Part shown: positions 9,700 to 20,909 of the stretch, piece after piece
Numbering within the stretch: the stretch's first letter is position 1
How the letters are laid out: every line of letters starts with the position of its first letter
Assembly (NCBI GenBank): GCA_029204225.1
Contig: CM055106.1
Location: 17,184,149 to 17,248,148, forward strand
DNA: 64,000 nucleotides
Direction: 5' to 3'
From: Diphasiastrum complanatum
Taxonomy: Eukaryota > Streptophyta > Lycopodiopsida > Lycopodiales > Lycopodiaceae
The notes under the pieces: generated by a model
Told to the model about the DNA's origin: nothing
Seen by the model: the letters and a program-made list of their open reading frames with translations, nothing else
Database searches by the model: none
Program-made: the position numbers and the translations under genes

Positions 9700-11800
9700 A
9701 ACTGCGCTTCTATCCCCTGCTGTTGTTCGCACTGAACTCCCTATTCCCCCCCGCCTCTGATGCTTCCCTAGACTTTGCTTCCTCTCACGGATAGCCCGTG
9801 ACCATTGGGGCTACCATTCCCATCACAGATGCCCAGGCTGCCTCACCCCCACACATAGAAGCTGTTTCTCCAAACACGCAGTATATTATGGATATGTTCG
9901 ATGATTCCGACCCCCTTGGGGCCTCAGAAATTTTTGAAATGCCCTAGAGCCCTGCGCCCTTTGAACTCCAATCCCTGGAAGAGGATTCAAACAATTCCAT
10001 AATACTACTACTGGTGTTGAAGATTCATTCCAGCTATCCTAGCAATCTCAAGCTGAAGCCGCACCAGCCACACTTCGGGTCGAGCAAGCTATCAAATCAC
10101 CAAAGCAGTTCGATGCCACAGTGCCTGAGGGCTATGAAGAGGAGGACCTCTTTGAAAAAGAAGAGTTACAGGCACCTGTTCCATGCCAATCAAGGACAAT
10201 ACCATCAGGTCCTTCTATTGTTACCACCTCCACAATAGTAGATTTTGGTGATGATCTCAGTTTGGTCTCAAGCCTTGCGCAAGTGATCTAGTCCATGCTG
10301 GATAAGAAAAAAAAATGGAGCAATGAATCTCAGATATGGGATTGGAGAATTCTCTCATCAGCCAGAAAATCATTCAGTTGGATAGAGAGTTGAAGATCGC
10401 CAAGCAGCATGAAGCCAAATCCGAAGATGAGAAGAAGATGACACAACAATTGGCTGATCGCCTGGAAGAATATGTTAGCTCATTGTAGAATGCCCTGACA
10501 ACCACTCAAGATCAGGTGGACAAGGCCGTGGAAGATGCAAAACAACAAGTGCAACTACTCCAGGGTCAACTACAGATGGCAGAGCAAGATTGCACACGTC
10601 TCCAAGGTGAATTGGATGCGATCACCCTTGAGTGTGATGCATGTCTCCAGATGCAAATACCAGATCATCTGGTAACTTCGACAAAGATCGCATATTTGTT
10701 CAAAAAAATTAAAACTTACAAAGTGGCGCTTCAGGGATTCCAAGTCCGCTTTGACAAATTCAAAGGTGCAGCTTCAACTGAGTTGGCAAAGGCTAAAGCA
10801 ACCATCAGTACCTACGAAAAAGCTGTCGCTAAGATGTTGGAAGCTGGACCTCAAATCCTAGTTCCGATCATGCCGCAATTCTCCCCTCCGCACCAAGCTG
10901 AAGCACCAATGGATACAGGGTTGGATTCGGGCATGGGCCATGGTGGAGCTCCAAAAATTGAAGAACAACAGCCAGTTTCACAGGTAGTGCAACCGGGTCC
11001 ATCTTCATTAAGGACCACACCATTATTCAGAAGGCCAATCAGCGTCGAGGACTAGATTCAGATTTTTTTAGCGCAACATCCTCATGAGTCCTCGCATGGT
11101 GGTTGGATCATTAAGTTTAAGACCTCTAAAATAGAGGTCGGCAAGGAATTGGATAAAATACCCGCATTGGGAGAGCAGCCAGCCTGGAGAGTTACCATTT
11201 TTGAGAAAACTCCAGAATCTATTAGGAGTTATGTGGCCAGCCCTCGCCAATTGTACGTAGCTCCATATTATGTACCGATGTCACGCAGGACTAGGTGGAA
11301 GGATTTGGGATTGCCATGGACAAAATTACTATCCATACATCAAATTGGCCAATCATCCATCAACCTTACACTTGGGACATATTAGTGGATTCCCACCGGG
11401 CATTACAAGCATACCAGCGGGAGTATATACACTCTCTCGTTCCAACAGTGAGACAATCAGCACTTTTTGTGAAGACTTGACTCTGTTGGCATCCGTGGCA
11501 ACAAGATGGGATGATTTTCTTTCTCCTTTGGCATTCGATCCAAATAAGCCAATGGCCTCATAGAATATCAAGGATCAGTTGCCGGTGGCTCGACTATGTT
11601 TTTGCGCAACAATGATGAGAGGCTCCTGGAAATCTCGCTTCACGTCCTGGACAACTTCAAAATGGATTGCCGGAGCCCATCATTGTTTTTTGCCGCATAA
11701 TTTGGATTTTAACACTGCCCGACTCGATTTTATGGAGAAGGTGCAGTATCATTTAATAAAGATTCGTCGTGAAGCAAATGAAAGCCCACAGTAACTGCAT
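9700..11800 (+). pseudogene. Decayed coiled-coil ORF, possibly a retroelement gag-like protein
   Basis: A plus-strand coding relic with several breaks. The best part is one frame from ATG 10336 to the stop at 11055, interrupted by a TAG at 10486. It encodes about 240 residues of heptad-like, Gln/Glu/Lys/Leu-rich coiled coil ('QQVQLLQGQLQMAEQ' and similar), then a Pro/Gln-rich tail. Upstream (from about 9830) are acidic, Ser/Pro-rich pieces in shifted frames. Downstream open pieces (11270-11563, 11579-11794) look like continuations of one long protein. The Arg-Pro-Ile-Ser end and Pro-rich linkers suggest a structural or gag-like protein, but no zinc knuckle, protease or polymerase is visible, so identity is open. 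Confidence 0.4.
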
Positions 11801-12355
11801 CTCGCAGGTGTCATGGGACTGCCACCAGTTTTGATGGGAGATACTGTTGGAGGGTTTGCGGATCCCAAGGAAACCCTATCCCTAGTTAATAAGTGAGAGG
11901 GATTTGGCAACCTGCGTGTGTAAGTCCAACCCGATGATCACATAGTTATTTGATTAGTTACAAGTCAATAAAAGGAGTTTAGGCCTTTTTGTGGGACTTT
12001 CAATGTTGTAGGGCCTAAATGTCAAGTTAGTGAATAAAGTTAGGTTTCTCTCCAAATTGGATGGTTCTCACTCTTTTTTAAATTTGAATAATTAGGGAGG
12101 CAGAAATGGACCAATAGGATTCAGAGGCCAGGGTCCTCCTCTCTACTATGAAAAGGGACCAATTCGAGTTCCTACACATGTTTCATTTCTTCATTTCAAT
12201 AAAGCAGATTGGTTCTTTTGTGAAATGGATTTATGAATGTCCTTGCTCTCTATCACTTTTCCTGCATCTCTCATGCTTTCTTTGGATTTTCCTAATTGTT
12301 GGATTTGATTGTTATTGGGATTGCATGTTATTATATTTTTTATGAGGGAGAAAGG

Positions 12356-12507
12356 GACATGGATTTCCATGACATGCAAATGTTGAAACATCAATGGAAG
12401 GGCATGCATAGACATTTGACATGGATTTCCATGACATGAAAAGGCTTAAACATCAATGGAAGAGCATGCATAGACATTTGACATGGATTTCCATGACATG
12501 CAAAAGG
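12356..12507 (+). repeat. 62-bp tandem repeat, about 2.5 copies
   Basis: Units begin at 12356, 12418 and 12480, each with 'gacatggatttccatgacatg'. The first two run full length through 'ggcatgcatagacatt' with a few differences; the third stops after about 28 bp. Confidence 0.85.
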
Positions 12508-12681
12508 TACTAGACAATTATTCATACACATGCATATCAAATTCATAAGCATACCATAGATTAGATGTCATTCCATACACATACATAAGCTTAGAATACC
12601 AAATTTACAAGCATGCATGAATATAAACTAACAAAATGAACATGCAAAAGGTTTGTGGACATGGATTTAGAAGTGGATAGA

Positions 12682-12684
<3 letters not shown>

Positions 12685-12761
<77 letters not shown>
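12685..12761 (+). repeat. (GA)n microsatellite, 77 bp
   Basis: Uninterrupted GA dinucleotides. GAGA tracts in plants can bind BBR/BPC proteins, but there is no gene close enough to suggest a promoter role. Confidence 0.95.
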
Positions 12762-12763
<2 letters not shown>

Positions 12764-13507
12764 TGATGATTGCAAAAGCTTTCCAATTCAAGTTTGGCAT
12801 AACCTCCTTATGCCATAGCTCCAAGCTTCCTTCTCCAAGCACCTACACACAAAGAAAGAAAAAAAAAAAAAACCAAGAATGAAAAGTTGATGAATGGGAA
12901 AGGAGGGGGGGCAAGTTCCTCTTGTTATAGGAAGTGGGGAGGCTTGGGGAAGTGGATGAGGTGTCATATACAAATGTGAGAGGTGTAAGGGAGACTCTAG
13001 GTAAAGTAAGGGGTAAGTAGAGTGAGGGGGTGAGGTGTATAGGTGAGAGAGAGTTGTCCTGAACTTGTAAATGGAAAAGTGAGAGAGTGAGAGGGCACAT
13101 TTTCTTAGGTGTACTATGGCTCTTAGCCATGTGGCAAAGTAGGTAAGTTACATATTGACATGCATGGAAGGTAGGTAGCCTAACATTTAATGTTAGCCAC
13201 TTTCAAGTTGTATTTTCTTGGTTACAGCATTGGGGTTCATCCCAAGTGCATTCATTCTATGGTAGAGGGTTTGTATATGTCCATATTAATATCCATCAAT
13301 TCCTAGGCTCCTATTTCTAGGGGTTGCCCATCCCCAATCATAGTGGAGAGAGTCACACAGGGTGATCAGTCCTTTGGTTTCTTCTCCAAATCTTTACTCG
13401 CTTGAGCCTTCTTTATAGACTTTGGAAAAAGCCTTCTTCAGGTACCATCTTAAGCTTGAAGAAGCTTTTCAATTTATTCTTCAGACACACCTTTAAGTAG
13501 CTGCACA

Positions 13508-15828
13508 TTCTACATCCAAGGAAGCTTGGGATTGTCTCAAGTCCATCTATGAGGCTAAGAACACCTCTAGGCTCCTCACTCTTAGAAATCAAATCTTCCA
13601 AGGTAGTCAAAAGAGTGATGAGAGTGCATGTAATTATGTTTTGAGAGTCAAGGATATTCATAGGGAGCTTGCATGACTCAATCAATCAAAGTGAGCTAGT
13701 CCAAGTCATTCTCAATGGCTTGAGAGATGAATATGACAACCTTGTCCAATCCTATGCCATTAAGGAGGAGCTACCAAGTTTGGAGGCCCTTCAAAGTGTG
13801 CTTATTTCTGAAGAATCAAGACAAGAGTACAAACTCTTGAGGATGGACAAGTTATCACTCAATCATGATGATGGCAAAGTTCTATTTGCCAAGCACAAAG
13901 AGAGGAGTAAGAAGCAACATCATCACTTCTCTAATGACAAAGCTAAAGACGAAGATGGAGAGGAGGAGGATACCTCTCATGCTTCTATTCAAATCTCAAG
14001 AAGAAGAAGATCAAGTGCTTTTTTTTGTGGCAAGAAAGGCCATTATGCCACCAATTGCTTCAAGAAGAAGAATCAACTCAATCAAGCCAACATCACCAAT
14101 GAGAAAGAAGACTATATTGCAAGTGATGGAGAAGGCTCTCTTATGGCATCAAGCTTCTCCTCTTCCACCTTCAACAAGGATGACTCATGGTATATTGATA
14201 GTGGAGCATCTTCACATATGTGTGGCTCCAAGCACTTTTTTTCATCTATTATGCCTTATGATGGAGTCAAGAAGACCATATACTTTGCAAGTAAGCATGA
14301 GTGCAATATTGAAGGAGTAGGGATTATTCCCTTGAAGCTTGCATCTTCTAAAGATCTCTTTCTCAACAATGTTCTTTTTCTCCCAAAGCTTACAAAGAAC
14401 ATTTTAAGTGTTGGCCAACTTCTTGATAGTGGCTTTGATGTCAATTTCAATATTGACAATTGTGTGATTAAGAAGGATGGTGAGATCCTTGCATATGGAT
14501 CAAGATTTGAAGGCATCTACAAATTGGATCCAAGTGAGAGTGCAAACTCTCTTGATGTTTCTTATATTTCCAATATTTCAAAGGAGGAGGATTACACAAG
14601 ATGCACATATCTTCTCTCTTCAAGTATTATGGTGTATGATTAATCCTTATTATTCAAAGCATATGTTGAGAAGAAATTCTCATTGAAGATCAAAGCTTTG
14701 AGGAGTATTGGAGCTCTTGAAGGAATAGCACCATATGAAGTTTTATTCAAGTTGAGGCCTAAGGTTGATCACCTTAGTGAACTTGGTAGTGCTTGCTTTG
14801 CACATATTCCCTTGGAAACAGGAAGGAAGGATGATCCAAGCTCATGGATCATGATTGGATACTCATCCATCAAGGAGGCCTTTAGTGTCTTTACACTCTC
14901 TATTTCAAATGTGATCGTGAATAGAGATGTCATATTGCATGAAGATTCAATCTTGGAAGTGGTCGAGATCAATGCTTCTCAAGAAGCATCACAAGTTATC
15001 CTTTGTGAAGGTATTCAAGTTATGATGGGGCCAATGTTTGAGGAGGAGTTTCTTCTTCATATGATTTCAAGAAGATCTTCAAGATGCATGGCCGAGTCTT
15101 TATGGCTCACCTTACATGGCAAAGAGGGGCATCTTTCATGTTGTATCTACTACAACACATTCATATATGCTTCTCTTCCTTTGCTTGAAATGCTATCTTG
15201 CTTCATTGAATTTTTTGGATCTCAAAGTTCAAGAAAAGCTATACTAGTTTTGTATGATGCTTATGGTATGGACATGTTTCTTGTCATTATTGACTTAGAT
15301 GTGTTTCCAATACTTTTTGAAAGCAAGATATTGTATTGTCAAAAGTATGCTCTTGGTTCTAGTAAGAACAAGATTGAGCTTGGTACTCACTTTTTTGAAA
15401 ATCATGTTTTCACATGTTTTGAGGCAAATTGTAAACTCCTCTTGAGATTAAGTGAAGCATCCAAAGTGGACACTTACATCCTTGAGAGAGTAACTAGCCT
15501 AAAAAAGATCAAGATAGTCTTTGATATCAAGATTAGATCCATCATGGATATAGTTCATTGTATGTGGACTAGTCAAGCTAGAAAGCATAATCTTGATAAT
15601 CATCATTGTTTCACATCTTATGATCTTGATCTCCATGATCCTTTTGAGGCTTGGAAGCCTCAGATTTCTCTATTTATGGTGCATCCATCATGCAAGTGGA
15701 ACTTTCAAGGAAAAGATCATCATCAAGCATGGAGGAAGCCCATGATAATAGTGGCATATTGGTGGAGCACTCTTCAAAGGCATTGGCAAGAGATCTCTAC
15801 CAAAGAGATCTTATCATGGATATGGTGA
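13508..15828 (+). pseudogene. Copia A1 gag-protease with unrecognised tail, broken
   Basis: The gag capsid part ends at an in-frame TGA at about 13674 and resumes in another frame (LVQVILNGL motif) from 13669. The zinc knuckle CGKKGHYATNC follows a run of eight T, where seven are needed for frame; A1 has an upstream 1-bp deletion that restores the later frame. The protease shows WYIDSGASSHM. A TAA at 14641 breaks the frame, which then stays open from 14644 to 15828. The tail begins with an integrase C-terminal remnant (PLETGRKDDPSSW, near 14810) and continues with about 270 residues that match no pol domain I know but are conserved in A2. Structural role only; no catalytic polymerase. Confidence 0.75.
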
Positions 15829-15954
15829 GGGTGCTGCTATGATGGATCCCTTGGCTGATCTTCACTTCTTATGCATACCACAGGATCCACTCAAAAATAT
15901 TTACAAACTTCTCAAGTGATCTAGCACCTTTCCAAGCTATTTTTTGAGGAGGAG

Positions 15955-16774
15955 TGTGAGAAATTGGCAAAAATCTAGCATGGTATTTTTTATGATAGAA
16001 GTTTGTAAGTGAATCTCACATGTGTGGAGGATGTTCCCACGTGTGGAGAATTGTAAAGTAAATCAAAATGTTTGATATAGGGGTCTCATAGAATTTCATA
16101 GTCAAGCATTTAGGTGTAGGATGTTGATAGGGTCAAATTTGGCATAGATGGCAAATTATCCATTTCCACTTGTAATGCCAATATTGAGCCAAAATAGAGC
16201 CAAACTTGTGCCAATTACAGTGTAGACGAGTGTCATGCTTTTGTTTGATGAAGCTTAAGAGGTCCAATAGGATTTAGAGGTGGAACCTTGTGAGGTCCAA
16301 TAGAAAATTGAGGTGTGCTTGAATACAGTCCAATAGAATTAAGAGGTGCATAGATCAATGATCCAATAGGATCAAGAGGTGACAAAATATGGTCCAATCA
16401 TAGTTAAGCATAGTGGTATCTCGTGGACCTACTAGTATCATTGTACTCCTCATTTTGAAGCTAATTGATTTGGTGATTTCATGGATTTTGTGAGTTATTG
16501 AATTTCTAGCTTTCTCTCTCTACCTGAGAGCTCATGATGCATTTTCTCTCTCTACCCAAGGAGAGCAGCTTCTTTTTACTTAGATTATTTTTTGAATACT
16601 TCCCACACGTGTGAGTGAGAGTTGGAAGTGATTGAATGAATGTAGTAGTGTGTTTTTGCCATAGGATTCCAGATTGATCTTGAATCTCAATCTAGTCTTG
16701 ATCTTGGTGCATCTACACACCTTAGGAGATCACAAGTACATGTAGTGGACAGTCCACACGTGTGAAATTCAACA
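15955..16774 (+). repeat. 3' LTR of A1 (820 bp)
   Basis: Starts TGTGAGAAATTGGC directly after the purine tract GAGGAGGAG and ends ...ATTCAACA. It carries two copies of CACACGTGTG (16604 and 16755). It abuts the C1 LTR at 16775. Confidence 0.85.
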
Positions 16775-17315
16775 TAAAATACATTCAATAAACACTTTTG
16801 GAAAGTGTGGGAAAGTTGGTAGTCAAGTTTGAGAGAGATTCAAATTTGAACTTTGGGTACATTGAATCTAGACCCAAAAATAGTAGGGTTTACATTTTGG
16901 AGGGAAAGCCAAGTGGCCAAATAGGGTTTGGAAACTCTATAAAAGGATGTAACTTGTGGAGAGACACATCTTCTCTCTTCTATCTCTCATTTCATCATTA
17001 TACATGGTTCTCTTTGGGTTCTACTACTCATTGGTGCACTATCTTGGTCTTATCTTGCAATCTTATGTATAGAATGATCATCTATTGCTATTTGCGGTTC
17101 CACACGTGTGAAATACAATAGGGTACTGTAATGGTACAGACAGCAAACATATTTTATGTTTTGGTTCATGTTTGATCAATATCTCTTAGAGTTTGCATCT
17201 CATTTTGTATGTAGATGCTGATTTTTCTACATTGGCAGGATTGTTGGTTTGCTCCTTATTGTAACCAAAGATTTGGGACATGGATTGGATCTTGAATGAT
17301 CTGAAATCCTTCACA
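16775..17315 (+). repeat. 5' LTR of C1, left end missing
   Basis: Matches 21593-22134 with few differences. Contains a TATA box (tataaaa at about 16938) and CACACGTGTG at 17101. The first ~110 bp of the LTR are absent, replaced by the A1 3' LTR. Confidence 0.85.
16938..16944 (+). promoter_or_regulatory. TATA box in the C1 LTR
   Basis: 'tataaaa' in 'ctctataaaagg'; the 3' LTR has the same sequence near 21757. It lies upstream of a pyrimidine-rich 'cttctctcttctatctctc' segment, a usual layout for an LTR promoter. Confidence 0.6.
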
Positions 17316-17328
17316 TGGTATCAGAGCT
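17316..17328 (+). promoter_or_regulatory. Primer-binding site of C1
   Basis: TGGTATCAGAGCT immediately follows the LTR CA end. This is the usual plant copia site complementary to the 3' end of initiator methionine tRNA. Confidence 0.85.
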
Positions 17329-17913
17329 CTTGTGTTTCAGGTTATGAAAGATCAGCCATCTTTAGCAAGGATTTGGAGGAATTACCAATGCTAGAGCATG
17401 CTAGATTGATTTCTACTCAAAATTCAGCATTTTTGCATGTGTATTGATCTTTTGTAGGTCAAAACTCAATATAGGGTTATATACTTGATCAATTCCAATT
17501 TCACACTTGGCTTACTGGAATTAGATGATTTTTGGTGCATTAGAAAGGTCTCATTGGAGTCTACAATAAGATATACCAAGATTCTAGAAATTGCATGTAG
17601 AATTTGAGATATTCAATTTTTTGTGGTTTTGTCAAAACCCTAATTTTGATTGGATCTCTAGTTTGTGAGGTTACTGAACTTCATTTGAGTGTGTTTCAAT
17701 CTTAGGAAGTGGCAAGAATCATTAGGTTGAGGATAGTTCATAGGTTGATCAAGATTTCACTATTCTATGTGTTGATTTTCTAGTTAGAAGGGCTAGAAGA
17801 GATTTGAGAGGTTCCATATCTTTGTGATTTCTTCTTGAGTTCATTTGTTGACATTCAAGAGAGTTCTTTGTGCATTGGAACAGGTTGAAAGAAGAAGATC
17901 AGGTCACTTCAAC

Positions 17914-19200
17914 ATGGCTACAAGTGGTGGATTTATGTTGGAGAGCAATGATAGGCTTACCTCAATCAACTATTCTACTTGGAAGGTGAGGATGGAGTCC
18001 TTATTGGAGATGAATGAGTTGATGGAGATTGTTGCAGGTGTGGAGGAGAGACCTCAAGCACCTCAAGATCAAGTGAGGTATGACAAGAGAGCAAAGAAAG
18101 CTCTACACATGATTAAGATGAATGTTACCAATGAACTTCTCAAGGAAGTTGCTAAGTGCACATCATCTTTGGAGGCTTGTGAAGCTTTGAAGAAGCTTTA
18201 TGAATCCAAGTCTACATCAAGAGTGCTTACTCTTAGGAGGCAAATCTTTCAGAGTTTGCAAAAGAAGGAAGAGAGTACTCATGCTTTTGTTTTGAGGGTT
18301 AAGGCATTCAATGATGAGTTAGCATGTATTGATGAAAGCATTAAGGAGGTAGAGCTTGTTCAAGTTATACTTAATGGCTTGTTGGATGATCATGCTAATC
18401 TTGTTCAAAGTTTTGCTATTCAAAAGACTTTGCCAAGTATTGTGGATTTGCAAGAGATCTTGGTGAATGAGGATTATAGGCTTCAATCAAGAGGAGCTGG
18501 ATCTACATCGACATCTCATTATGAAGAGGATGCTATGTACATCAAAGGCAAGTTCAAGGGCAAAGGCAAAGGAAAGTGGTCTAAAGGGCAAGATCAAGGT
18601 GAGACTTCTTCTTTTGGCAAAAGGAAAGATAAGTCTAAGTTGAAATGCTTTTATTGTGGAATCAAAGGGCATTTTGCAAATGAATGTTTGAAGAAGCAAA
18701 GAGATGAAGCTAGCAAGCAAATCAACTTTACTACTAATGATGAGGGTCTAGGTGGTGGTGATTCTCTTTTGATGTGTTCATCAAGTCCAATATCAAGTGA
18801 AGGTGACAAAGATTCATGGTGGATTGATAGTGGAGCTAGCTCACACATGACTAGTCATAAGGAGTTCTTTACTTCTTTGGTCACTTATGATGGAGCCAAG
18901 AAAGCAATTCACATGGCCAACGGTGGTGAGTGTGTGATTAAAAGTATTGGTTCAATTCCTATTTGTCTCTCTACTAATAGGAAGGAAAGACTTGATGGTG
19001 TTCTTTACATTCCTTCACTTTCAAATAATTTGCTAAGTGTTGGTCAAATGATAAAGAAAGGATACATGGTAAAGTTTGCTGGTGATGCTTGTTTCATTAC
19101 AAAGGAAGAAATCTTGGTTGCTAGGGGCAATAGACAAGGTAGACTTTTCAAGCTTGATGCTTTTGTTATGGCTAACAAAAAGGATGGAATGGAAAAGTAG
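17914..19200 (+). CDS. Copia C1 gag-protease polyprotein, 428 aa
   Basis: The frame is open upstream, but the first ATG that aligns with the start of other copia gags here is 17914 (MATSGGF). The capsid part (UBN2/Retrotran_gag type) has the family words 'STWKVRMESLL' and 'LVQVILNGLL'. A basic GKGKGK linker precedes a complete CCHC zinc knuckle (CFYCGIKGHFANEC, C245-C258). The protease active site is WWIDSGASSHM (Asp305). The ORF ends just after the protease, before where a pre-integrase domain would begin. Intact gag plus protease could build particles. Downstream ORF2 overlaps it by 25 nt in the -1 frame. Confidence 0.85.
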   Translation: MATSGGFMLESNDRLTSINYSTWKVRMESLLEMNELMEIVAGVEERPQAPQDQVRYDKRAKKALHMIKMNVTNELLKEVAKCTSSLEACEALKKLYESKSTSRVLTLRRQIFQSLQKKEESTHAFVLRVKAFNDELACIDESIKEVELVQVILNGLLDDHANLVQSFAIQKTLPSIVDLQEILVNEDYRLQSRGAGSTSTSHYEEDAMYIKGKFKGKGKGKWSKGQDQGETSSFGKRKDKSKLKCFYCGIKGHFANECLKKQRDEASKQINFTTNDEGLGGGDSLLMCSSSPISSEGDKDSWWIDSGASSHMTSHKEFFTSLVTYDGAKKAIHMANGGECVIKSIGSIPICLSTNRKERLDGVLYIPSLSNNLLSVGQMIKKGYMVKFAGDACFITKEEILVARGNRQGRLFKLDAFVMANKKDGMEK

Positions 19201-20909
19201 ATTGGTCTCACTTTCCAAAGTTCCCTTTTAGCATCAATAAGATTGGTGGATCTTATGCAAAGTCTAACAAGCTTCCTTATGCTAGATCTAGGTCAAGATC
19301 TAATATGCTTCTTGGAGATGTTCATCTTTGTGCTAACTTGGCTAGTCTTGAGGATAATGATGGTGTTTCAAAGGTTCTTCATGGCAAGTGCAAGCATGCA
19401 AAAGGTAAGGAAAGAGCTAACTTCATCAATGGAGGTGGTGAAGGTTCTTCCTTGGAAAAGATTGTTGCTAATGATTTCTTTGATCATATGGAAAAAGATG
19501 TTGCTAGGTGCATTTATGAAGGAGGTGGTTCTTCTACATTCTTTTGTGATGAGTCCAAGAAAGTCATTTTTGCAGCAAGTGGAGTCACATTTCTTCATAA
19601 AGAAAGTAGATCAAATGGTTCTATCAAGAGACTTGGTGAGGGAGATAGTCACAAGTCAAGAAGAAGAGAAGTATGTGAAGAGTTCAAAGTAGGATGTACT
19701 TTGAATGATGTCATTGTGAATGATAGTGAGAGAGAATCATTATCAAATGAGTCATTGCCTACAACATTGAATATAAGTTCTTGTTTGAAAAAAGAGAGTA
19801 CTTCAATCATCCTTATGTTGAAGTTACTAATCATTTTTTTCATGGCTTCTAATGTCTTTGAGATTTCTACTTCTTATGATGCAATCATTAAGAGGGAGTC
19901 TTATGAAGTAAAGACAAATGGAAGATTGGTTCTTGGGAAGATCCAAGGCATGGATCTCACATCTCTTCATCAACTCAAAGGATTCTATGATTGTGAATTG
20001 ATCACTCATGATCGAGATGGCAAAAGTTTGGTTGGAGAAGACTACATGGAACAAATCGAGAGGCAATTTCTTCAAGGCAAGGGAGATCTCATTGGTGAGC
20101 TTATTGAGGTTTTGTATGGACTCAAGAAGGCTGGATTTATTAGGTTTGATACTCATCTTCACCTACTCTACTTCATGTTGGATGGAAAGTTTGGAATCTA
20201 TCTATTGATTTATGATGGTGACATTGGTGACATTGTTTTCACTAACCTTTGTGGGAGATTGAGATCAAGCATTGATGAGATCTTGTTGGATCTAGATCAT
20301 ATGTTTGAGAGGGAGTATTTCCAAAGGTTCAGGTCTGAATATATTCATATCTTTGATGACCAAGAGAAAGGTAAGCAAGTGGAAGCAACTCATTTTGCCT
20401 TACTCACATGTTTTGGAAAATTTTCTTGTGTAGATGATGCTATGCAAGTGGATATTGGTTCTCATGGTTTTCATACTGGAAAAGCAAGTAATGGATCTGG
20501 AAAAAAAAGTTTTTTCAATGACTTTGATGGTCAAGAGAAAGATCAAGAGTTTGGTCTCAAAGGGCTTCAACAACACAAAAGGAAAGGTGGCAATTTGGAG
20601 CTAGTCAAGAGCATCAAAGGAGAGGTAATTGGCAAAGATGTTATGGATCTGTTTTTGCAGCTTATTGAAGACTCAAGTAAGGTCAAAGGAGCAGCAAGGA
20701 AGTATTGTTCAAGTTTACTTTACTTGTTCTATCTCATGTTTGAGCTATTTCATGTGGATGTGTGCAAATTGTCAAGATATGGACAAACTAGCTACATTGT
20801 CTTGCAATATCTTATTGTTGGAGTTGTACTAGCATTCTTGGCTGGTTTTGCTGATGGAAATGAGGCTAATGGAGGATCACTCATCCATGATCAAGTTCGC
20901 AAGTGTTGA
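19176..20909 (+). CDS. Copia C1 ORF2, degenerate pol-derived protein
   Basis: The frame is open from 19176 (first ATG 19305; 534 aa from there). Most is unrecognised, but one segment is a relic of copia RT. 'EVLYGLKKAGFIRFDTHLHL' stands where active enzymes have SLYGLKQAPR-WY-RL. 'LLIYDGDIGDI' stands where they have LLIYVDDII, so the catalytic YVDD is lost. No integrase HHCC or DDE is seen. It could be a remodelled protein or simply an ORF that has not yet acquired stops; the length (over 1.7 kb open) in AT-rich DNA is notable. It is not an active polymerase. Confidence 0.55.
   Translation, partial: QKGWNGKVDWSHFPKFPFSINKIGGSYAKSNKLPYARSRSRSNMLLGDVHLCANLASLEDNDGVSKVLHGKCKHAKGKERANFINGGGEGSSLEKIVANDFFDHMEKDVARCIYEGGGSSTFFCDESKKVIFAASGVTFLHKESRSNGSIKRLGEGDSHKSRRREVCEEFKVGCTLNDVIVNDSERESLSNESLPTTLNISSCLKKESTSIILMLKLLIIFFMASNVFEISTSYDAIIKRESYEVKTNGRLVLGKIQGMDLTSLHQLKGFYDCELITHDRDGKSLVGEDYMEQIERQFLQGKGDLIGELIEVLYGLKKAGFIRFDTHLHLLYFMLDGKFGIYLLIYDGDIGDIVFTNLCGRLRSSIDEILLDLDHMFEREYFQRFRSEYIHIFDDQEKGKQVEATHFALLTCFGKFSCVDDAMQVDIGSHGFHTGKASNGSGKKSFFNDFDGQEKDQEFGLKGLQQHKRKGGNLELVKSIKGEVIGKDVMDLFLQLIEDSSKVKGAARKYCSSLLYLFYLMFELFHVDVCKLSRYGQTSYIVLQYLIVGVVLAFLAGFADGNEANGGSLIHDQVRKC

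Larger units (their letters stand above)
11801..13507. other. Intergenic DNA with simple repeats
   Basis: Holds a 62-bp tandem repeat (12356-12507), a (GA)n tract (12685-12761), a short A run (about 12859) and a strongly purine-biased strand at about 12900-13110. Leu/Ser- and Arg/Glu-repeat open frames here are translations of the GA tract. Confidence 0.55.
13508..16774 (+). mobile_element. Copia element A1, 5'-truncated non-autonomous copy
   Basis: Closely matches A2 (42900-47621) from codon 80 or so of gag through the 3' LTR. The 5' LTR, primer site and gag start are missing: similarity begins abruptly at 13508. It carries gag, protease and a shared unrecognised tail but no integrase catalytic core, RT or RNase H. 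Its 3' LTR touches a truncated C1 5' LTR, which suggests A1 had inserted inside the C1 LTR before the left part was lost. Confidence 0.8.

Noticed and set aside
12356-12507. Regularly spaced repeats that could suggest a CRISPR array
   Set aside because: The 62-bp units are directly adjacent without unique spacers and lie in a plant genome; an ordinary tandem repeat.
12591-12882. Open frames of Leu-Ser and Arg-Glu repeats on both strands
   Set aside because: They are translations of the (GA)n microsatellite and have no other content.
19165-19200. Programmed -1 frameshift between C1 ORF1 and ORF2
   Set aside because: The overlap is in the -1 frame at an A-rich run, but the heptamer is C-AAA-AAG rather than a canonical slippery site, and no other copy is available. 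A simple indel is as likely.
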